From Microcaldota archaeon (GTDB lineage: Archaea > Micrarchaeota > Micrarchaeia > Micrarchaeales > CABMGC01): a stretch of 40,371 nucleotides of DNA. Both the position numbers and the translations under genes were made by a program. Of this stretch, positions 1-8,735 are shown one piece after another (positions within the stretch are counted from its first letter, which is position 1; every line of letters begins with the position of its first letter). The notes under the pieces are model-generated. The model saw only the letters and a program-made list of their open reading frames with translations, did not search any database and was not told the origin of the DNA. The stretch is taken from assembly GCA_021789155.1 (NCBI GenBank), contig JAJYJW010000007.1, forward strand, positions 1-40,371. Direction: 5' to 3'.

Positions 1-537
1 AAAAAAGAATATTTAGAGATTCTTGACAAGCTAAATGATGCAGATAGAAATTCCACCACGAACATAATGCCAGAAGCGGCACTTTACTTGTATAATCTTG
101 TTAGAACCAGAAAACCTTCAATTTTTCTGGAAACTGGTGTAGCAAAGGGTTTCTCTACTCGCATAATACTCGAGGCTATGAAAAAGAATAATAGCGGACT
201 TTTAGTGTCTACTGAAGTAGAAAAAGATGTTGGTTCGTTGGTGCCTAAGGAGTTACACGACCGATGGGAACTCGTAGTAGGAAATCCAAAAACTATTCTA
301 TCTTCAACGTTAAGACGATATGACAAAATAGACATTTTCTTGCATGATAGCGTTCATAGTTATGTTCAGATGTTTGGTGATTTTGTTATGGTTGAACCCC
401 ATATAGCAGAACATGGGATACTGTTGAGCGACGATGTCAATGAAAATAGGGCGTTTCTAGATTTTGCAAAACGAATAGGCGCAAATCCTAGGATAATCAC
501 AAGCTACAAAAAATGCTTTGGGATAATTGAATTGTGA
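1..537 (+). CDS. Class I SAM-dependent methyltransferase, 5'-truncated by window edge
   Basis: The reading frame is open from base 1, so the start lies outside the window; 178 residues are visible. The motif I segment reads ETGVAKGFST, and a later FLHDSVHSY segment matches the acidic/His motif of the cephalosporin-hydroxylase-like / Methyltransf_24 group, which transfers methyl groups from S-adenosylmethionine, often to sugars or small molecules. The protein at 5008-5694 (minus) is a clear paralogue (IIETGVAQGIST, FIHDSEHSY). It overlaps the next gene by four bases (GTGA), so the two are probably translated together, and the glycosyltransferases around it suggest a glycan substrate. The true substrate cannot be read from the sequence. 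Confidence 0.8.
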   Translation, partial: KKEYLEILDKLNDADRNSTTNIMPEAALYLYNLVRTRKPSIFLETGVAKGFSTRIILEAMKKNNSGLLVSTEVEKDVGSLVPKELHDRWELVVGNPKTILSSTLRRYDKIDIFLHDSVHSYVQMFGDFVMVEPHIAEHGILLSDDVNENRAFLDFAKRIGANPRIITSYKKCFGIIEL

Positions 538-1382
538 AAGGTGTTTCTTTAAACGATAATGTTTCTGCCATAATAATTTCTAATGATTCTGCAAATAAAA
601 CGTTAGCTGCACTTAATAATATCGCACCTTATGTAGGTGAGGTCATTATAATATATTCGAATCCAAATCTACCTGAACTACAAACATTACAAACAACGGC
701 ACCACATAACTCAAAAATACATTATGCAATAAATTTAGGATTAGCTGAAGTTTATAGGCAGTATGCAGAAAATCTATGCAAAAATGAATGGGTAATGATT
801 GTAGACACAGATGAACGATTTTCAGAATCTATATTCGCAGATTTACGTGAACTAACTTCAGAAAACACTAAAATTGCTTATAAACTAAGAAGATATGAAA
901 ACTCTTCTAAATCTTTTTTCACGTGGCAAACTAGGATATATAGAAAAGAGGCTATACTTTGGGAGGGTAGGGTTCATGAAAAACCAAAATGTATGGGGCA
1001 GATAAAGAAGCTCCCTAAAAAATATTATATGTTGCACGAGAAAGATAAAACTGATGCAACACCAGAATATAATCGGCTGCAACGGTATGAAAATGAGTCT
1101 CCATTTATTTTAGCACTCAAAGATTATATAATAAATAACCAAACCCGCAGTATCTATAATCCAATTTTCTTTATACATAGTTTAAAAAGGCATTTGGATG
1201 AAAGGCGCAATTTAAGCGATGTTGATAGATTAATTTCGCGTGAAATCGAAATAAACGGTATTACCAAACTACTGAATTTGACCGACCCTAAAGAAATAAA
1301 CAAATTGAATGAAACTTACAAAAATGGGGGAATAGATTTGTTAATATTATTGTTAACAAAAAAGGTTAAACTTTTGCATTGA
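534..1382 (+). CDS. Glycosyltransferase family 2-like protein
   Basis: 282 aa, GTG start inside the stop of the upstream methyltransferase. The N-terminus (VSAIIISNDSA) is the first strand of a GT-A nucleotide-sugar fold, and DTDERF at residues 91-96 is the metal/nucleotide-binding DxD motif. A WQTRIYRK...WEGRVHEK stretch around residues 130-150 is typical of the WaaE/KdtX-like GT2 branch. It has no membrane helix, so it presumably works on the cytoplasmic face. With the adjoining GT4 and STT3 genes it is likely to build a lipid-linked oligosaccharide for protein N-glycosylation, or a surface polysaccharide; donor and acceptor are unknown. Confidence 0.8.
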   Translation: MKGVSLNDNVSAIIISNDSANKTLAALNNIAPYVGEVIIIYSNPNLPELQTLQTTAPHNSKIHYAINLGLAEVYRQYAENLCKNEWVMIVDTDERFSESIFADLRELTSENTKIAYKLRRYENSSKSFFTWQTRIYRKEAILWEGRVHEKPKCMGQIKKLPKKYYMLHEKDKTDATPEYNRLQRYENESPFILALKDYIINNQTRSIYNPIFFIHSLKRHLDERRNLSDVDRLISREIEINGITKLLNLTDPKEINKLNETYKNGGIDLLILLLTKKVKLLH

Positions 1383-1415
1383 TATTTGTGTCTAAATTTA
1401 TACTAGATTAATGAT

Positions 1416-2579
1416 TTAGTTATCAAACATAGACTGTATTTTCAATACTGCTTTATTAGGACTATATTTATCTAATGTAGCACTGGATATTTTTTTCTTC
1501 ATAATTTGGTAAGCCTCTTTGTTTAATTTCCATTTAGCAAAGTACCATAAAATAGAATTTTCAAAATGTTTAATATCAAACGGCTTAGACAAACTACCAT
1601 TTTCTTTATTTTTAATCATTCTGTCAGGACCGGGAATATTGAAGGCTACAACAGGCAACCCAAAAGATTGGGCTTCTATTATGGACAATGGCATTACTTC
1701 TATCCTAGAGGGAAAAACTAATAGATTAGATTCTAAAAACAACTTTTCAAGTTTATCTCCACTAATAAAACCGACCCAATTTACATTTTTGGGGAAATTG
1801 GACACCATTTTTTTGACTATTTCTTCTCCATCCCCATTAGATCCAGCTATTATAAATTTACAGTTTTTTTCTTTAGATACTATATCTTCAACTATTTGAT
1901 ACAGCAAATCTATTCCCTTTTCATGTCTAGTAAGTCTACCTAAAAATAAAACGTTAAAATGCGGCGAGGTGGAAATTTTCCCAGGTTTAAAATAAGTAAA
2001 ATTTGGTATGAGATACTTGTCGGAATTTGGTAAAAATGTTGACACTATATGGGCATCGTCGTTATTCAATACGTGAAAATATTTAATTTGTTTTATAATA
2101 GACTTGTATAATTTAATGCGGATTTTATCTGCAATACTAACTTTATTTGAATTAATAAATAATTCGTTAAATATGTGGTTATGTGCGCCATATATCAATT
2201 TTTTGTTATATATCTTTGCAGATAACACTGCAGAAAATAAAAGTAGTGGATTCGAAGTTATAGTATAAATAATATCTGCAGATTTTAATTCTTTAATTAA
2301 GGATATTGGATTTTTTGGTACTAAAAAGTTAAACTTATACTTCCCAAATATACTTGTTGAAATGCTAAAGCAGTCTATATTAACTATGTCTTTTTTGAAG
2401 TTGTAGATTTTTTGAAGTTGTTCTAATGGCACTCTTTCTTCTCCAGAAGTAGATTTTGGATTAAACATTTTTATTTTATATTTTGATTTAAGCAGGTTAT
2501 AAACTTCCAGCGCCCATCGCTCTCCGCCACCGAATGTTGTTAAATTATTACAAAAAAATACAACGTTTCGTTTTAACAT
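1416..2579 (-). CDS. Glycosyltransferase family 4 (GT-B fold)
   Basis: 387 aa. The N-terminus has the glycine-rich loop of GT-B acceptor domains (TTFGGGERWALEV). The C-terminal half has the donor-binding signature: FLGRLTRHEKGIDLL, FIIAGSNGDG, then EVMPLSIIEAQSFGLPVVAF, which contains the E-x7-E pattern. Start ATG is preceded by GGTGG at good spacing. It converges on the GT2 gene (33 bases apart) and diverges from the STT3 gene through a shared promoter region. It probably adds one sugar to a glycan precursor in the cytoplasm. Codons are AT-rich like the rest of this block. Confidence 0.9.
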   Translation of the reverse strand: MLKRNVVFFCNNLTTFGGGERWALEVYNLLKSKYKIKMFNPKSTSGEERVPLEQLQKIYNFKKDIVNIDCFSISTSIFGKYKFNFLVPKNPISLIKELKSADIIYTITSNPLLLFSAVLSAKIYNKKLIYGAHNHIFNELFINSNKVSIADKIRIKLYKSIIKQIKYFHVLNNDDAHIVSTFLPNSDKYLIPNFTYFKPGKISTSPHFNVLFLGRLTRHEKGIDLLYQIVEDIVSKEKNCKFIIAGSNGDGEEIVKKMVSNFPKNVNWVGFISGDKLEKLFLESNLLVFPSRIEVMPLSIIEAQSFGLPVVAFNIPGPDRMIKNKENGSLSKPFDIKHFENSILWYFAKWKLNKEAYQIMKKKISSATLDKYSPNKAVLKIQSMFDN

Positions 2580-2612
2580 TAATTTCCACCATGTAAATAC
2601 AATTTTGTATCA

Positions 2613-2640
2613 TTCTATATAAATGACAGTATATTAAACA
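2613..2640. promoter_or_regulatory. Divergent promoter region, GT4 / STT3
   Basis: Two TATA-like elements lie side by side: CATTTATATAG on the minus strand (2613-2625), about 40 bases before the GT4 ATG, and TATATTAAA on the plus strand (2630-2638), about 35 bases before the STT3 TTG start. Both fit an archaeal TATA box with a short leader. Transcription start sites are inferred. Confidence 0.5.
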
Positions 2641-2669
2641 TTCGTGTTACAATATCATATTTATTGTAA

Positions 2670-4991
2670 TTGAATCTAAAGGGTTTTTATCTGAAATTTG
2701 CAAATTTAACATTGAATAAGAATTTAATAATTTTTATATTAATCTCTTTTGCACTTCTAGTTACTTCAGTTTACATAAAATCAGTATTATTAAAGTACTA
2801 CGGATTCTATGAACCTGATGGCTTCTTTCATTTTGCAGTTGTAAGAGCAGCAATAAACAACAATTTCATTGTGCCAAATACATTAAGTTTATCTGGGTGG
2901 CCAACACATGCAGAGGTAACTGAGCCTGCAGGATTATATTACATGACTGTAATACCCTACGCAATTCTACAATTTTTTGGTATTAATTATTATGATATAA
3001 TGCGATTAATACCTATACTTTTTGGTATTTTAGACATATTATTAGGTTACTATTTAGCTAAAAGTTATAGGAAGGATCTTTTCTTTTCCCTTTTAGTAGT
3101 GGCATTGATAGCACTCAACTTGGGTCTTTCTGCAAGAACAAGTGGAACCATCTATAGGGGTGATAGTTTCGCAACAACTTTCCTTCTACTAGCATTGATA
3201 TTTTTAGTTAAAGGACTGAAAACTGATGAAAGTAAACATATGTACCTACCTTATGCTGCTACTGGTTTAATGCTTGGTTTAAGTACGGGAGTATGGAATG
3301 GAGGCATATTTGCAGTTGCAATTATTCTATTTGCCACTGTAATTATGATGTCGCTATCTTTTATAACTGACAATCTTAAAATACTAAATAAAGTAAATTA
3401 TATTTTGCTTAGTTTAGTTATATGGTTTTTAATAGAAAGTTTATTTTTGTTCATGAATGTGATAAAATTTGTAAATGCTGCATTCTCATGGCCTTTATTC
3501 CCAGTAATACTTATTTTCATTGGGATTGGAAACCTAATTTTAACTACGTTGCTTAAAAGTAAAGATAGGTTTAGAGTTTATACGTGCAACATAGAACGAA
3601 GGATTGGCACAATATTTGCATTTGGCGTTATTGCGTTTGTTATAACCTCGATAATCTTTCCAGCAATCATATATAACGTATTTATAGCAAATGGATTTTA
3701 TATTAAAGGAAGCAATAGTGCAAGTTTTGCATCAACAATTCAAGAACTGCAACCACCCACCACGTCTTTCCTTTATGCAAGTTTTGGAATTGTGCCGTTC
3801 TTTACACCCATGTCAATAATCATGTATCTAAGCACATATTTCCTTAACGATACTGTTGCTTTCTGGTTATTGTCTTTGATTGCAATAGTTCCTTACTTCT
3901 TTCTAGATGTTGAAGGACAACAAGAAAATAAACTATTAAGTGGCAACGCAGTATTTAGATTTCATATAGAACCAGCATTACTGATACTTGCTGCATATTA
4001 TCTGCTTACTGAGTATCTCCAGATGTACGCCGTAAGATTTAATTCACTCATAGCTGTTCCATTGTCTATATTCGCCGCGTATACCCTTTATTGGCTTACG
4101 CTGCGACTTGGCAAATACAAAGTTGTGGGAATTGCAATAGTAGTTGTTCTTATAGTATCTATAATTAATACCGATCTTATCTATTCGCAAAATCTAGTGC
4201 AAGCAGACCAGATAAATCCAAATTTCATTGGTGCCATGGCATGGATGAAGAACAACACACCATCAAACGCAGTAGTGCTTACATTATGGCCTGATGGAAG
4301 TGTAGTTGAAGGCGTAGCAAATAGAACTAGTATAACAGACAGTGTTGGTTCACAAGACCCTTCCATTGCAAATCCTTTCGCAGCATTCTTGTTAAACAAT
4401 AGCAACCAAGCGCAGTTTCTTTTGAATCCCTTAAGCAGCAAACCAAGTTATTTTGTTGCGAGATATGCCTGGCTTATCGAAACTAGTGGCATATACACAG
4501 AATCAGAATTGAACGCTAGTGCGTATAACTATGCTTATGCCCAATTCACATCATTTCAAGAGAACGCAAATGCGAATGGAACGTTAGTTACGCTATCAAG
4601 CCAACAAGGAATTGGCGCACAACTACAGATATCTACACGTGGAAACAACACTGGGATCAACGCAATAGCAACATTCGGCAACAACGCATCTGCAGTGCAA
4701 CGAGTTGTATTCTTCAACTTAAGCGATGGAAATTACAGCGCAATAAACCAAACTGCATATAACCAAACAAATGGAGGAACTTTATTAGTAGAGTATTCAG
4801 ATGTGCCAAAACCAGGTTACTTCATTAACGTTACTGGAGCATATCTGTTCAACAAAGGCATTGCAGAAAGCAACCTATTCAAACTATTGTTCTTATGTGG
4901 TCCTCAGAAATGCGAATGGGACAACAACATTGCAACGATGCAATTAGTGTACAATAACCCAGACACTAAAATAACAGCAGTTCTTAGATAA
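2670..4991 (+). CDS. aglB: STT3/AglB-type oligosaccharyltransferase, variant WWDYG motif
   Basis: 773 aa, TTG start. An N-terminal multi-helix membrane region (to about residue 505) precedes a C-terminal extracytoplasmic domain. STT3 landmarks are present: the first acidic motif as EPD (48-50), ARTSG followed by RGD in place of the second DxD (155-165), the external-loop TIQELQPP with Glu359, and FRFHIEPA with Arg430. The acceptor-recognition motif, usually WWDYG, reads LWPDG (539-543), although the flanking MKNNTPSNAVVL and NRTSITD match the family. The enzyme should transfer a lipid-linked glycan to Asn in N-x-S/T sequons outside the cell. Its neighbours are glycosyltransferases. It may be a divergent active enzyme or one with changed sequon preference. 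Confidence 0.88.
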   Translation: MNLKGFYLKFANLTLNKNLIIFILISFALLVTSVYIKSVLLKYYGFYEPDGFFHFAVVRAAINNNFIVPNTLSLSGWPTHAEVTEPAGLYYMTVIPYAILQFFGINYYDIMRLIPILFGILDILLGYYLAKSYRKDLFFSLLVVALIALNLGLSARTSGTIYRGDSFATTFLLLALIFLVKGLKTDESKHMYLPYAATGLMLGLSTGVWNGGIFAVAIILFATVIMMSLSFITDNLKILNKVNYILLSLVIWFLIESLFLFMNVIKFVNAAFSWPLFPVILIFIGIGNLILTTLLKSKDRFRVYTCNIERRIGTIFAFGVIAFVITSIIFPAIIYNVFIANGFYIKGSNSASFASTIQELQPPTTSFLYASFGIVPFFTPMSIIMYLSTYFLNDTVAFWLLSLIAIVPYFFLDVEGQQENKLLSGNAVFRFHIEPALLILAAYYLLTEYLQMYAVRFNSLIAVPLSIFAAYTLYWLTLRLGKYKVVGIAIVVVLIVSIINTDLIYSQNLVQADQINPNFIGAMAWMKNNTPSNAVVLTLWPDGSVVEGVANRTSITDSVGSQDPSIANPFAAFLLNNSNQAQFLLNPLSSKPSYFVARYAWLIETSGIYTESELNASAYNYAYAQFTSFQENANANGTLVTLSSQQGIGAQLQISTRGNNTGINAIATFGNNASAVQRVVFFNLSDGNYSAINQTAYNQTNGGTLLVEYSDVPKPGYFINVTGAYLFNKGIAESNLFKLLFLCGPQKCEWDNNIATMQLVYNNPDTKITAVLR

Positions 4992-5007
4992 AACGTCTAA
5001 AATCAAA

Positions 5008-5694
5008 TCAGCGCACTGCAACTATGCTTAGTGGATTGTTTATTTTGTTTACTCGTTTTGAGTTCTTCGAGATGAAATCGTTAAGCGCATTGTTTCTTTC
5101 TGAGTCATCTACCACTATCAGCCCTTTGTCCATGTGCTTCAGTGCCCAATCCAGCTCGAAAGACATGTTTTCGTAGGAATGCTCGGAATCGTGTATGAAC
5201 ATGTCGAATTTCTCGTTTTCCAGTTCGGGAAGCTTGTCGCTAGATTTTCCTATTAGAAGGCGCCAATTGCCCCTTAATTCATCAGGGACTATCCAGCCAG
5301 ATTCAAGCCCTTCAGGTATGTAAACTGCATCATTGGTTCCATCAGGCATGGTATAACCGCCTTTTTTGTGGTTGGGTAAATCTATGCTTATCAGTTTCCC
5401 CTTTCCGTTTTCCTTGAGCGCCTTAAGGATGAAATACGTAGATATGCCTTGCGCTACGCCCGTCTCTATGATCAGATCAGGTTTTGCATCCTTTACCACC
5501 AGATAAAGTGCAATTTCCTTTATGCCAGCACTTGCACCAGTGGAGAAGTTCTCGATGTCTTCACTGTTGAAATGGCTCTTCAGTTTTTGCTTTATCTGCT
5601 GGATCTCCTTGTGCATCTTGACATATTGCAACGCCGCACGTGCAGTAAACATCGGGTGTGCTATTGCGCGGTCAAGCGCATTCTTGCTAATCAT
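5008..5694 (-). CDS. Class I SAM-dependent methyltransferase (Methyltransf_24-like)
   Basis: 228 aa. A helical N-terminal region of about 60 residues is followed by the Rossmann core: LIIETGVAQGIST (SAM loop), LISIDLP (acidic end of strand 2), FDMFIHDSEHSY and LIVVDDSERN. It is a paralogue of the partial methyltransferase at the window start; the two bracket the GT2, GT4 and STT3 genes. It converges with STT3, whose stop is 16 bases away. The likely role is methylation of a sugar or other small substrate in the glycan pathway; the substrate is unknown. Confidence 0.83.
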   Translation of the reverse strand: MISKNALDRAIAHPMFTARAALQYVKMHKEIQQIKQKLKSHFNSEDIENFSTGASAGIKEIALYLVVKDAKPDLIIETGVAQGISTYFILKALKENGKGKLISIDLPNHKKGGYTMPDGTNDAVYIPEGLESGWIVPDELRGNWRLLIGKSSDKLPELENEKFDMFIHDSEHSYENMSFELDWALKHMDKGLIVVDDSERNNALNDFISKNSKRVNKINNPLSIVAVR

Positions 5695-5744
5695 AAGCTA
5701 AACCTTTGTCAGTAAATAGGTATTTTCGGATACTTAAGCCTTTT

Positions 5745-5783
5745 GATGATAAAAAAGAGAGATGCGCGGGTTCTCCACGCATC
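5745..5783 (-). terminator. Hairpin plus T-run terminator
   Basis: Read on the minus strand, arms GATGCG...CGCATC (5761-5783) enclose a short loop with extra G-C pairs and are followed by TCTCTTTTTT (5751-5760). It lies 24 bases after the stop of the gene at 5807-6169 and is placed to end that transcript. The hairpin is seen; its termination role in an archaeon is inferred. Confidence 0.55.
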
Positions 5784-5806
5784 AAAACAAAAATGAACTG
5801 CGACAA

Positions 5807-6169
5807 TTACTTGTCGTAGTACATTATGCCGACAATCCCTAGTACGAAGCCAAGGAGTGTTGTCCACAGGTAGGTTGTGTTTGCAAAGGTCAATGCAGCC
5901 AATGCTATTCCCCCAAGATATACTGCCTTGTTGCTCAAGTGCATTATCTTGTCGGTCCATCCCCATGCCATTCCGCCCAAGCTAAGGAAGAACAGCGCAA
6001 CCGCGCTTATAGCGCCGACTGCGAAGAATACTGGGTACCATATGCCCATCTGTCCTGCCAAACTCGCCGTGAATGCCGATGCCCCTGTAAAAGCCACTCC
6101 GATATAGACTAAGCTACTCAAGAATTCCAGCGCAAATACTCCTGCTGTATTCTTGCTCATTTTTGCCAT
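5807..6169 (-). CDS. Small membrane protein, four predicted helices
   Basis: 120 aa. After a short polar start (MAKMSKNT) there are about four hydrophobic segments, near residues 10-30, 42-62, 75-95 and 98-117, with small-residue-rich helices and few charged residues. GTGATT lies five bases before the ATG. I do not recognise the family. It has its own TATA box and a terminator hairpin, so it appears to be a separate single-gene unit inside the glycan block. Its codon use is closer to the core genome than to the AT-rich neighbours. Confidence 0.7.
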   Translation of the reverse strand: MAKMSKNTAGVFALEFLSSLVYIGVAFTGASAFTASLAGQMGIWYPVFFAVGAISAVALFFLSLGGMAWGWTDKIMHLSNKAVYLGGIALAALTFANTTYLWTTLLGFVLGIVGIMYYDK

Positions 6170-6200
6170 GTAATCACGCTAGTAGATGCAAAAGAAAAGC

Positions 6201-6212
6201 TTTTAAATATAT
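6201..6212 (-). promoter_or_regulatory. TATA box for the small membrane protein
   Basis: On the minus strand ATATATTTAAAA lies about 37 bases before the ATG at 6169, which would give a leader of roughly ten bases containing the GTGATT ribosome site. Confidence 0.5.
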
Positions 6213-6327
6213 CGCAGAACCTGACAAAAGACGCAGTTGACCAGAACTAATTAACCAAACTCATTAAAGCGCAAGGCATAATAAGTGTTCCTTGATTAAA
6301 AAGATAGAGGACAAAAGGAGCGATGAA

Positions 6328-7584
6328 ATGATACGCCGCAATAACTGTGCAACCTGCAACGGAACGCGACTTCATAAGATTATAGATCTTGGAATGATGC
6401 CAAATGCGAACAATTTAGTGGCAAAAGAGGATCTTAGCAAAGTTAAGCTATACCCTCTTGAATATTATTGGTGTGCTAATTGCAATTTATTGCAACAAAT
6501 TGAAATGGCAGATAAAGAAGACTTGTTCAATTCAAATTATACTTACATAACTGGAGTAAGTAAAACCATAGTTGAACACTACAAGAAATTGGCTTTTACA
6601 ATCAGTAAAAAAGTAAACGCAAAGGATTTTGCCATAGTTATAGCATCAAATGATGGTACTGAAATTGAATCATTAACAAGTGTGGGTTTTGGTAGGGTTA
6701 TTGGAGTTGAACCATCGTCAAATCTTGCTGATATTTCTAAACAAAAAGGTAACGAAACTATAAATGCATTTTTTAGTGAAGAACTTGCAACAGAATTAGT
6801 ACCAAAATATGGGAAAGCAGACGTGATAATAGCAAATAATGTACTTGCACATGTTCCTAATCCAAAAGACGTATTGCTAGGTATAAAGAAAATGCTTAAA
6901 ACTGATGGTTGTGCGTCAATTGAAGTTCATTGGTTGAGAAGTTTAGTTAAAGACGTTGAGATAGATACATTATATGCAGAACATTATTTTGTATGGACTG
7001 TGCGTGCTATGAACATTCTTGCCAGCAGTTGCGGACTTGCTATAGAGGACATAGAATTTCTTCCATCTCCCCAAGCTGGTTCACTCAGATATTGGTTACG
7101 GCATTCGGAAACATTAGTCAATAGAAGTGCAACAGAACAAGTAATACAAACGTTTATTTCACAAGAAATAGAAGAAGGCATACAAAACCTAGATCGAATG
7201 TTACAGCTTAATACAAATGCGAATATAAGAAAAGAAAAACTTGTAAAACTTGTAAAACAGATACGAAAAGATGGGAAAGAAATAGCTCTTTGGACTGCTC
7301 CGGCAAAGATGTCAACAATATTAAATTTCTGCAATTTCACATCAGACGACATAAAATGTGCATATGATGGCAGTAGGTATAAAATGAATAAATATATACC
7401 AAAGGCAAACATCCCTGTATTAGACGAAGCATTACTTCGTGATGATAAACTAGAAACATTACCTGCAGAGTATATGATTATTGGGGCTTGGAATTTGATG
7501 GATCTTGCGAAAGAAAAACTTAACTGGTATATACTACGTGGGGGATTACTGATAAACCCACTTACTGTTGAAGTATTTTCTTGA
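6328..7584 (+). CDS. Zinc-motif SAM methyltransferase, sugar C-methyltransferase-like
   Basis: 418 aa from the ATG at 6328, chosen because AAAAGGAG stands eight bases upstream; an in-frame TTG at 6292 would add 12 residues. The N-terminus carries a four-Cys zinc site (C7, C10, C49, C52) as in Methyltransf_13. A central SAM-binding domain follows (IVIASNDGTEI, GVEPSSNLADI, ADVIIANNVLAHVPNP), then a C-terminal Methyltransf_14-like domain (IALWTAPAKMSTILNF). This three-part layout is that of NDP-hexose C-methyltransferases such as TylCIII. It probably methylates a nucleotide-linked deoxysugar, in keeping with the RmlD and epimerase genes downstream. Confidence 0.85.
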   Translation: MIRRNNCATCNGTRLHKIIDLGMMPNANNLVAKEDLSKVKLYPLEYYWCANCNLLQQIEMADKEDLFNSNYTYITGVSKTIVEHYKKLAFTISKKVNAKDFAIVIASNDGTEIESLTSVGFGRVIGVEPSSNLADISKQKGNETINAFFSEELATELVPKYGKADVIIANNVLAHVPNPKDVLLGIKKMLKTDGCASIEVHWLRSLVKDVEIDTLYAEHYFVWTVRAMNILASSCGLAIEDIEFLPSPQAGSLRYWLRHSETLVNRSATEQVIQTFISQEIEEGIQNLDRMLQLNTNANIRKEKLVKLVKQIRKDGKEIALWTAPAKMSTILNFCNFTSDDIKCAYDGSRYKMNKYIPKANIPVLDEALLRDDKLETLPAEYMIIGAWNLMDLAKEKLNWYILRGGLLINPLTVEVFS

Positions 7585-7594
7585 TTTAAGTGGT

Positions 7595-8548
7595 TTATGA
7601 TTTAACGTTTTGTAAAATTTTAATCAGCCCTTTATTCTTGAATTTATCTGAGAAATATGCTGCATTAGCTATGTCTCTAAATACTCTAGACAACCCCCTA
7701 CCTAAGGTTATGCCCCCATATTCACCAATGTTGAAATTTACAAAATCATATTTCACTTTATCTAAATATAAGGATAAATCCAAATCAAGATCATCAGAAC
7801 CATTTCTATATATTTCATCAAATATTTGATCATGCTTACTTGCATATTTTTTATTAAATATAAATAATCTGGAGAATCCAGGAAACTCTAATGGTTTACT
7901 TTTCATTAACATTCGAGTATAAAATCTCCTAAAAGGTTTTGCCGTGCTGTCATACATTATGAAAGGCATATTGAATTTTTCGAGCAGATTTAAATATTCT
8001 TTTGTAGTTTTTTGGACCATATTCGATATTAACTGTGATAGAAATATATTTCGCAGCCCAATATGTTGTAAATATGAAACATTGCTGTTTCTTTGCATGT
8101 TTTTGTGATTGCGTCTAAATACGACATCTATGTTTTTGTGATTTAACGAAAGCAACTGCTCCTTAAGCAAACTTGTATTTTCTATTTTATACAAGTCGTC
8201 ATTTGAGTATATAATCCATTTTGGATTATGTTTAGACGCTTCATGGATTCCTAGATTAACTGCTTTAGAAAGATGGAAATATGGGCCTGAACTTTCAACA
8301 AATATTATTTTGAATTCTTTGAATAATAGCTCAGTTTTATAAGCATTAATGGAATTGTGATCTGGAGTAGTAACAACTATTACGATGTCACTATCTTTTC
8401 CACGTTCAAAGAATTTGACTGGGGCACTAGGCAACATTTTTAGCCATTTTATTATGTCGTTAGACGTATCAAAATTACTGTAAAAATCTACCACTTCTTT
8501 AAAATCATCACTTTTAAATTTCTTCAGTAATTTGTCCATAACTCTCAC
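7595..8548 (-). CDS. Putative GT-A glycosyltransferase-like protein
   Basis: 317 aa, GTG start. A core segment resembles a GT2/GT-A fold: SDIVIVVTTPD (first strand), SKAVNLGIHEA (sugar-donor helix), and PKWIIYSNDDLYK, where the NDD replaces the usual DxD. The remainder is unlike families I know; the C-terminus contains an acidic DDLDLDLSLYLDK run. It sits in the same orientation as the small protein, RmlD and epimerase genes, with ten bases to the convergent methyltransferase. A glycosyltransferase role is an inference from these motifs and the neighbours. Confidence 0.6.
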   Translation of the reverse strand: MRVMDKLLKKFKSDDFKEVVDFYSNFDTSNDIIKWLKMLPSAPVKFFERGKDSDIVIVVTTPDHNSINAYKTELLFKEFKIIFVESSGPYFHLSKAVNLGIHEASKHNPKWIIYSNDDLYKIENTSLLKEQLLSLNHKNIDVVFRRNHKNMQRNSNVSYLQHIGLRNIFLSQLISNMVQKTTKEYLNLLEKFNMPFIMYDSTAKPFRRFYTRMLMKSKPLEFPGFSRLFIFNKKYASKHDQIFDEIYRNGSDDLDLDLSLYLDKVKYDFVNFNIGEYGGITLGRGLSRVFRDIANAAYFSDKFKNKGLIKILQNVKS

Positions 8549-8556
8549 GAAATAAG

Positions 8557-8709
8557 TTACTGTTTTTTACTTAGTTTTTGTCTTAGTGCCGCATCACCTT
8601 CCAATATGTCTTTTACGTTTAAATTGTCATCATCCTGTAACTCAGATAAAACTTCCCCGAGGAGCTTTATTGCTTCTTTTAATTTTGTAACTTTTTCAAT
8701 TTTATCCAT
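8557..8709 (-). CDS. 50-aa acidic/basic helical protein, unknown
   Basis: A short frame starting MDKIEKVTKLKEA and ending RQKLSKKQ. AGGTGA lies a few bases before the ATG, and the gene fills the gap between its two neighbours with almost no slack, which supports it being real. The heptad-like spacing of Leu/Ile/Val in the first 25 residues suggests a coiled coil or a helical hairpin. It is probably co-transcribed with the rmlD and epimerase genes. No function can be assigned. Confidence 0.55.
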   Translation of the reverse strand: MDKIEKVTKLKEAIKLLGEVLSELQDDDNLNVKDILEGDAALRQKLSKKQ

Positions 8710-8735
8710 CTTTTCACCTATAATATAAATTATGT

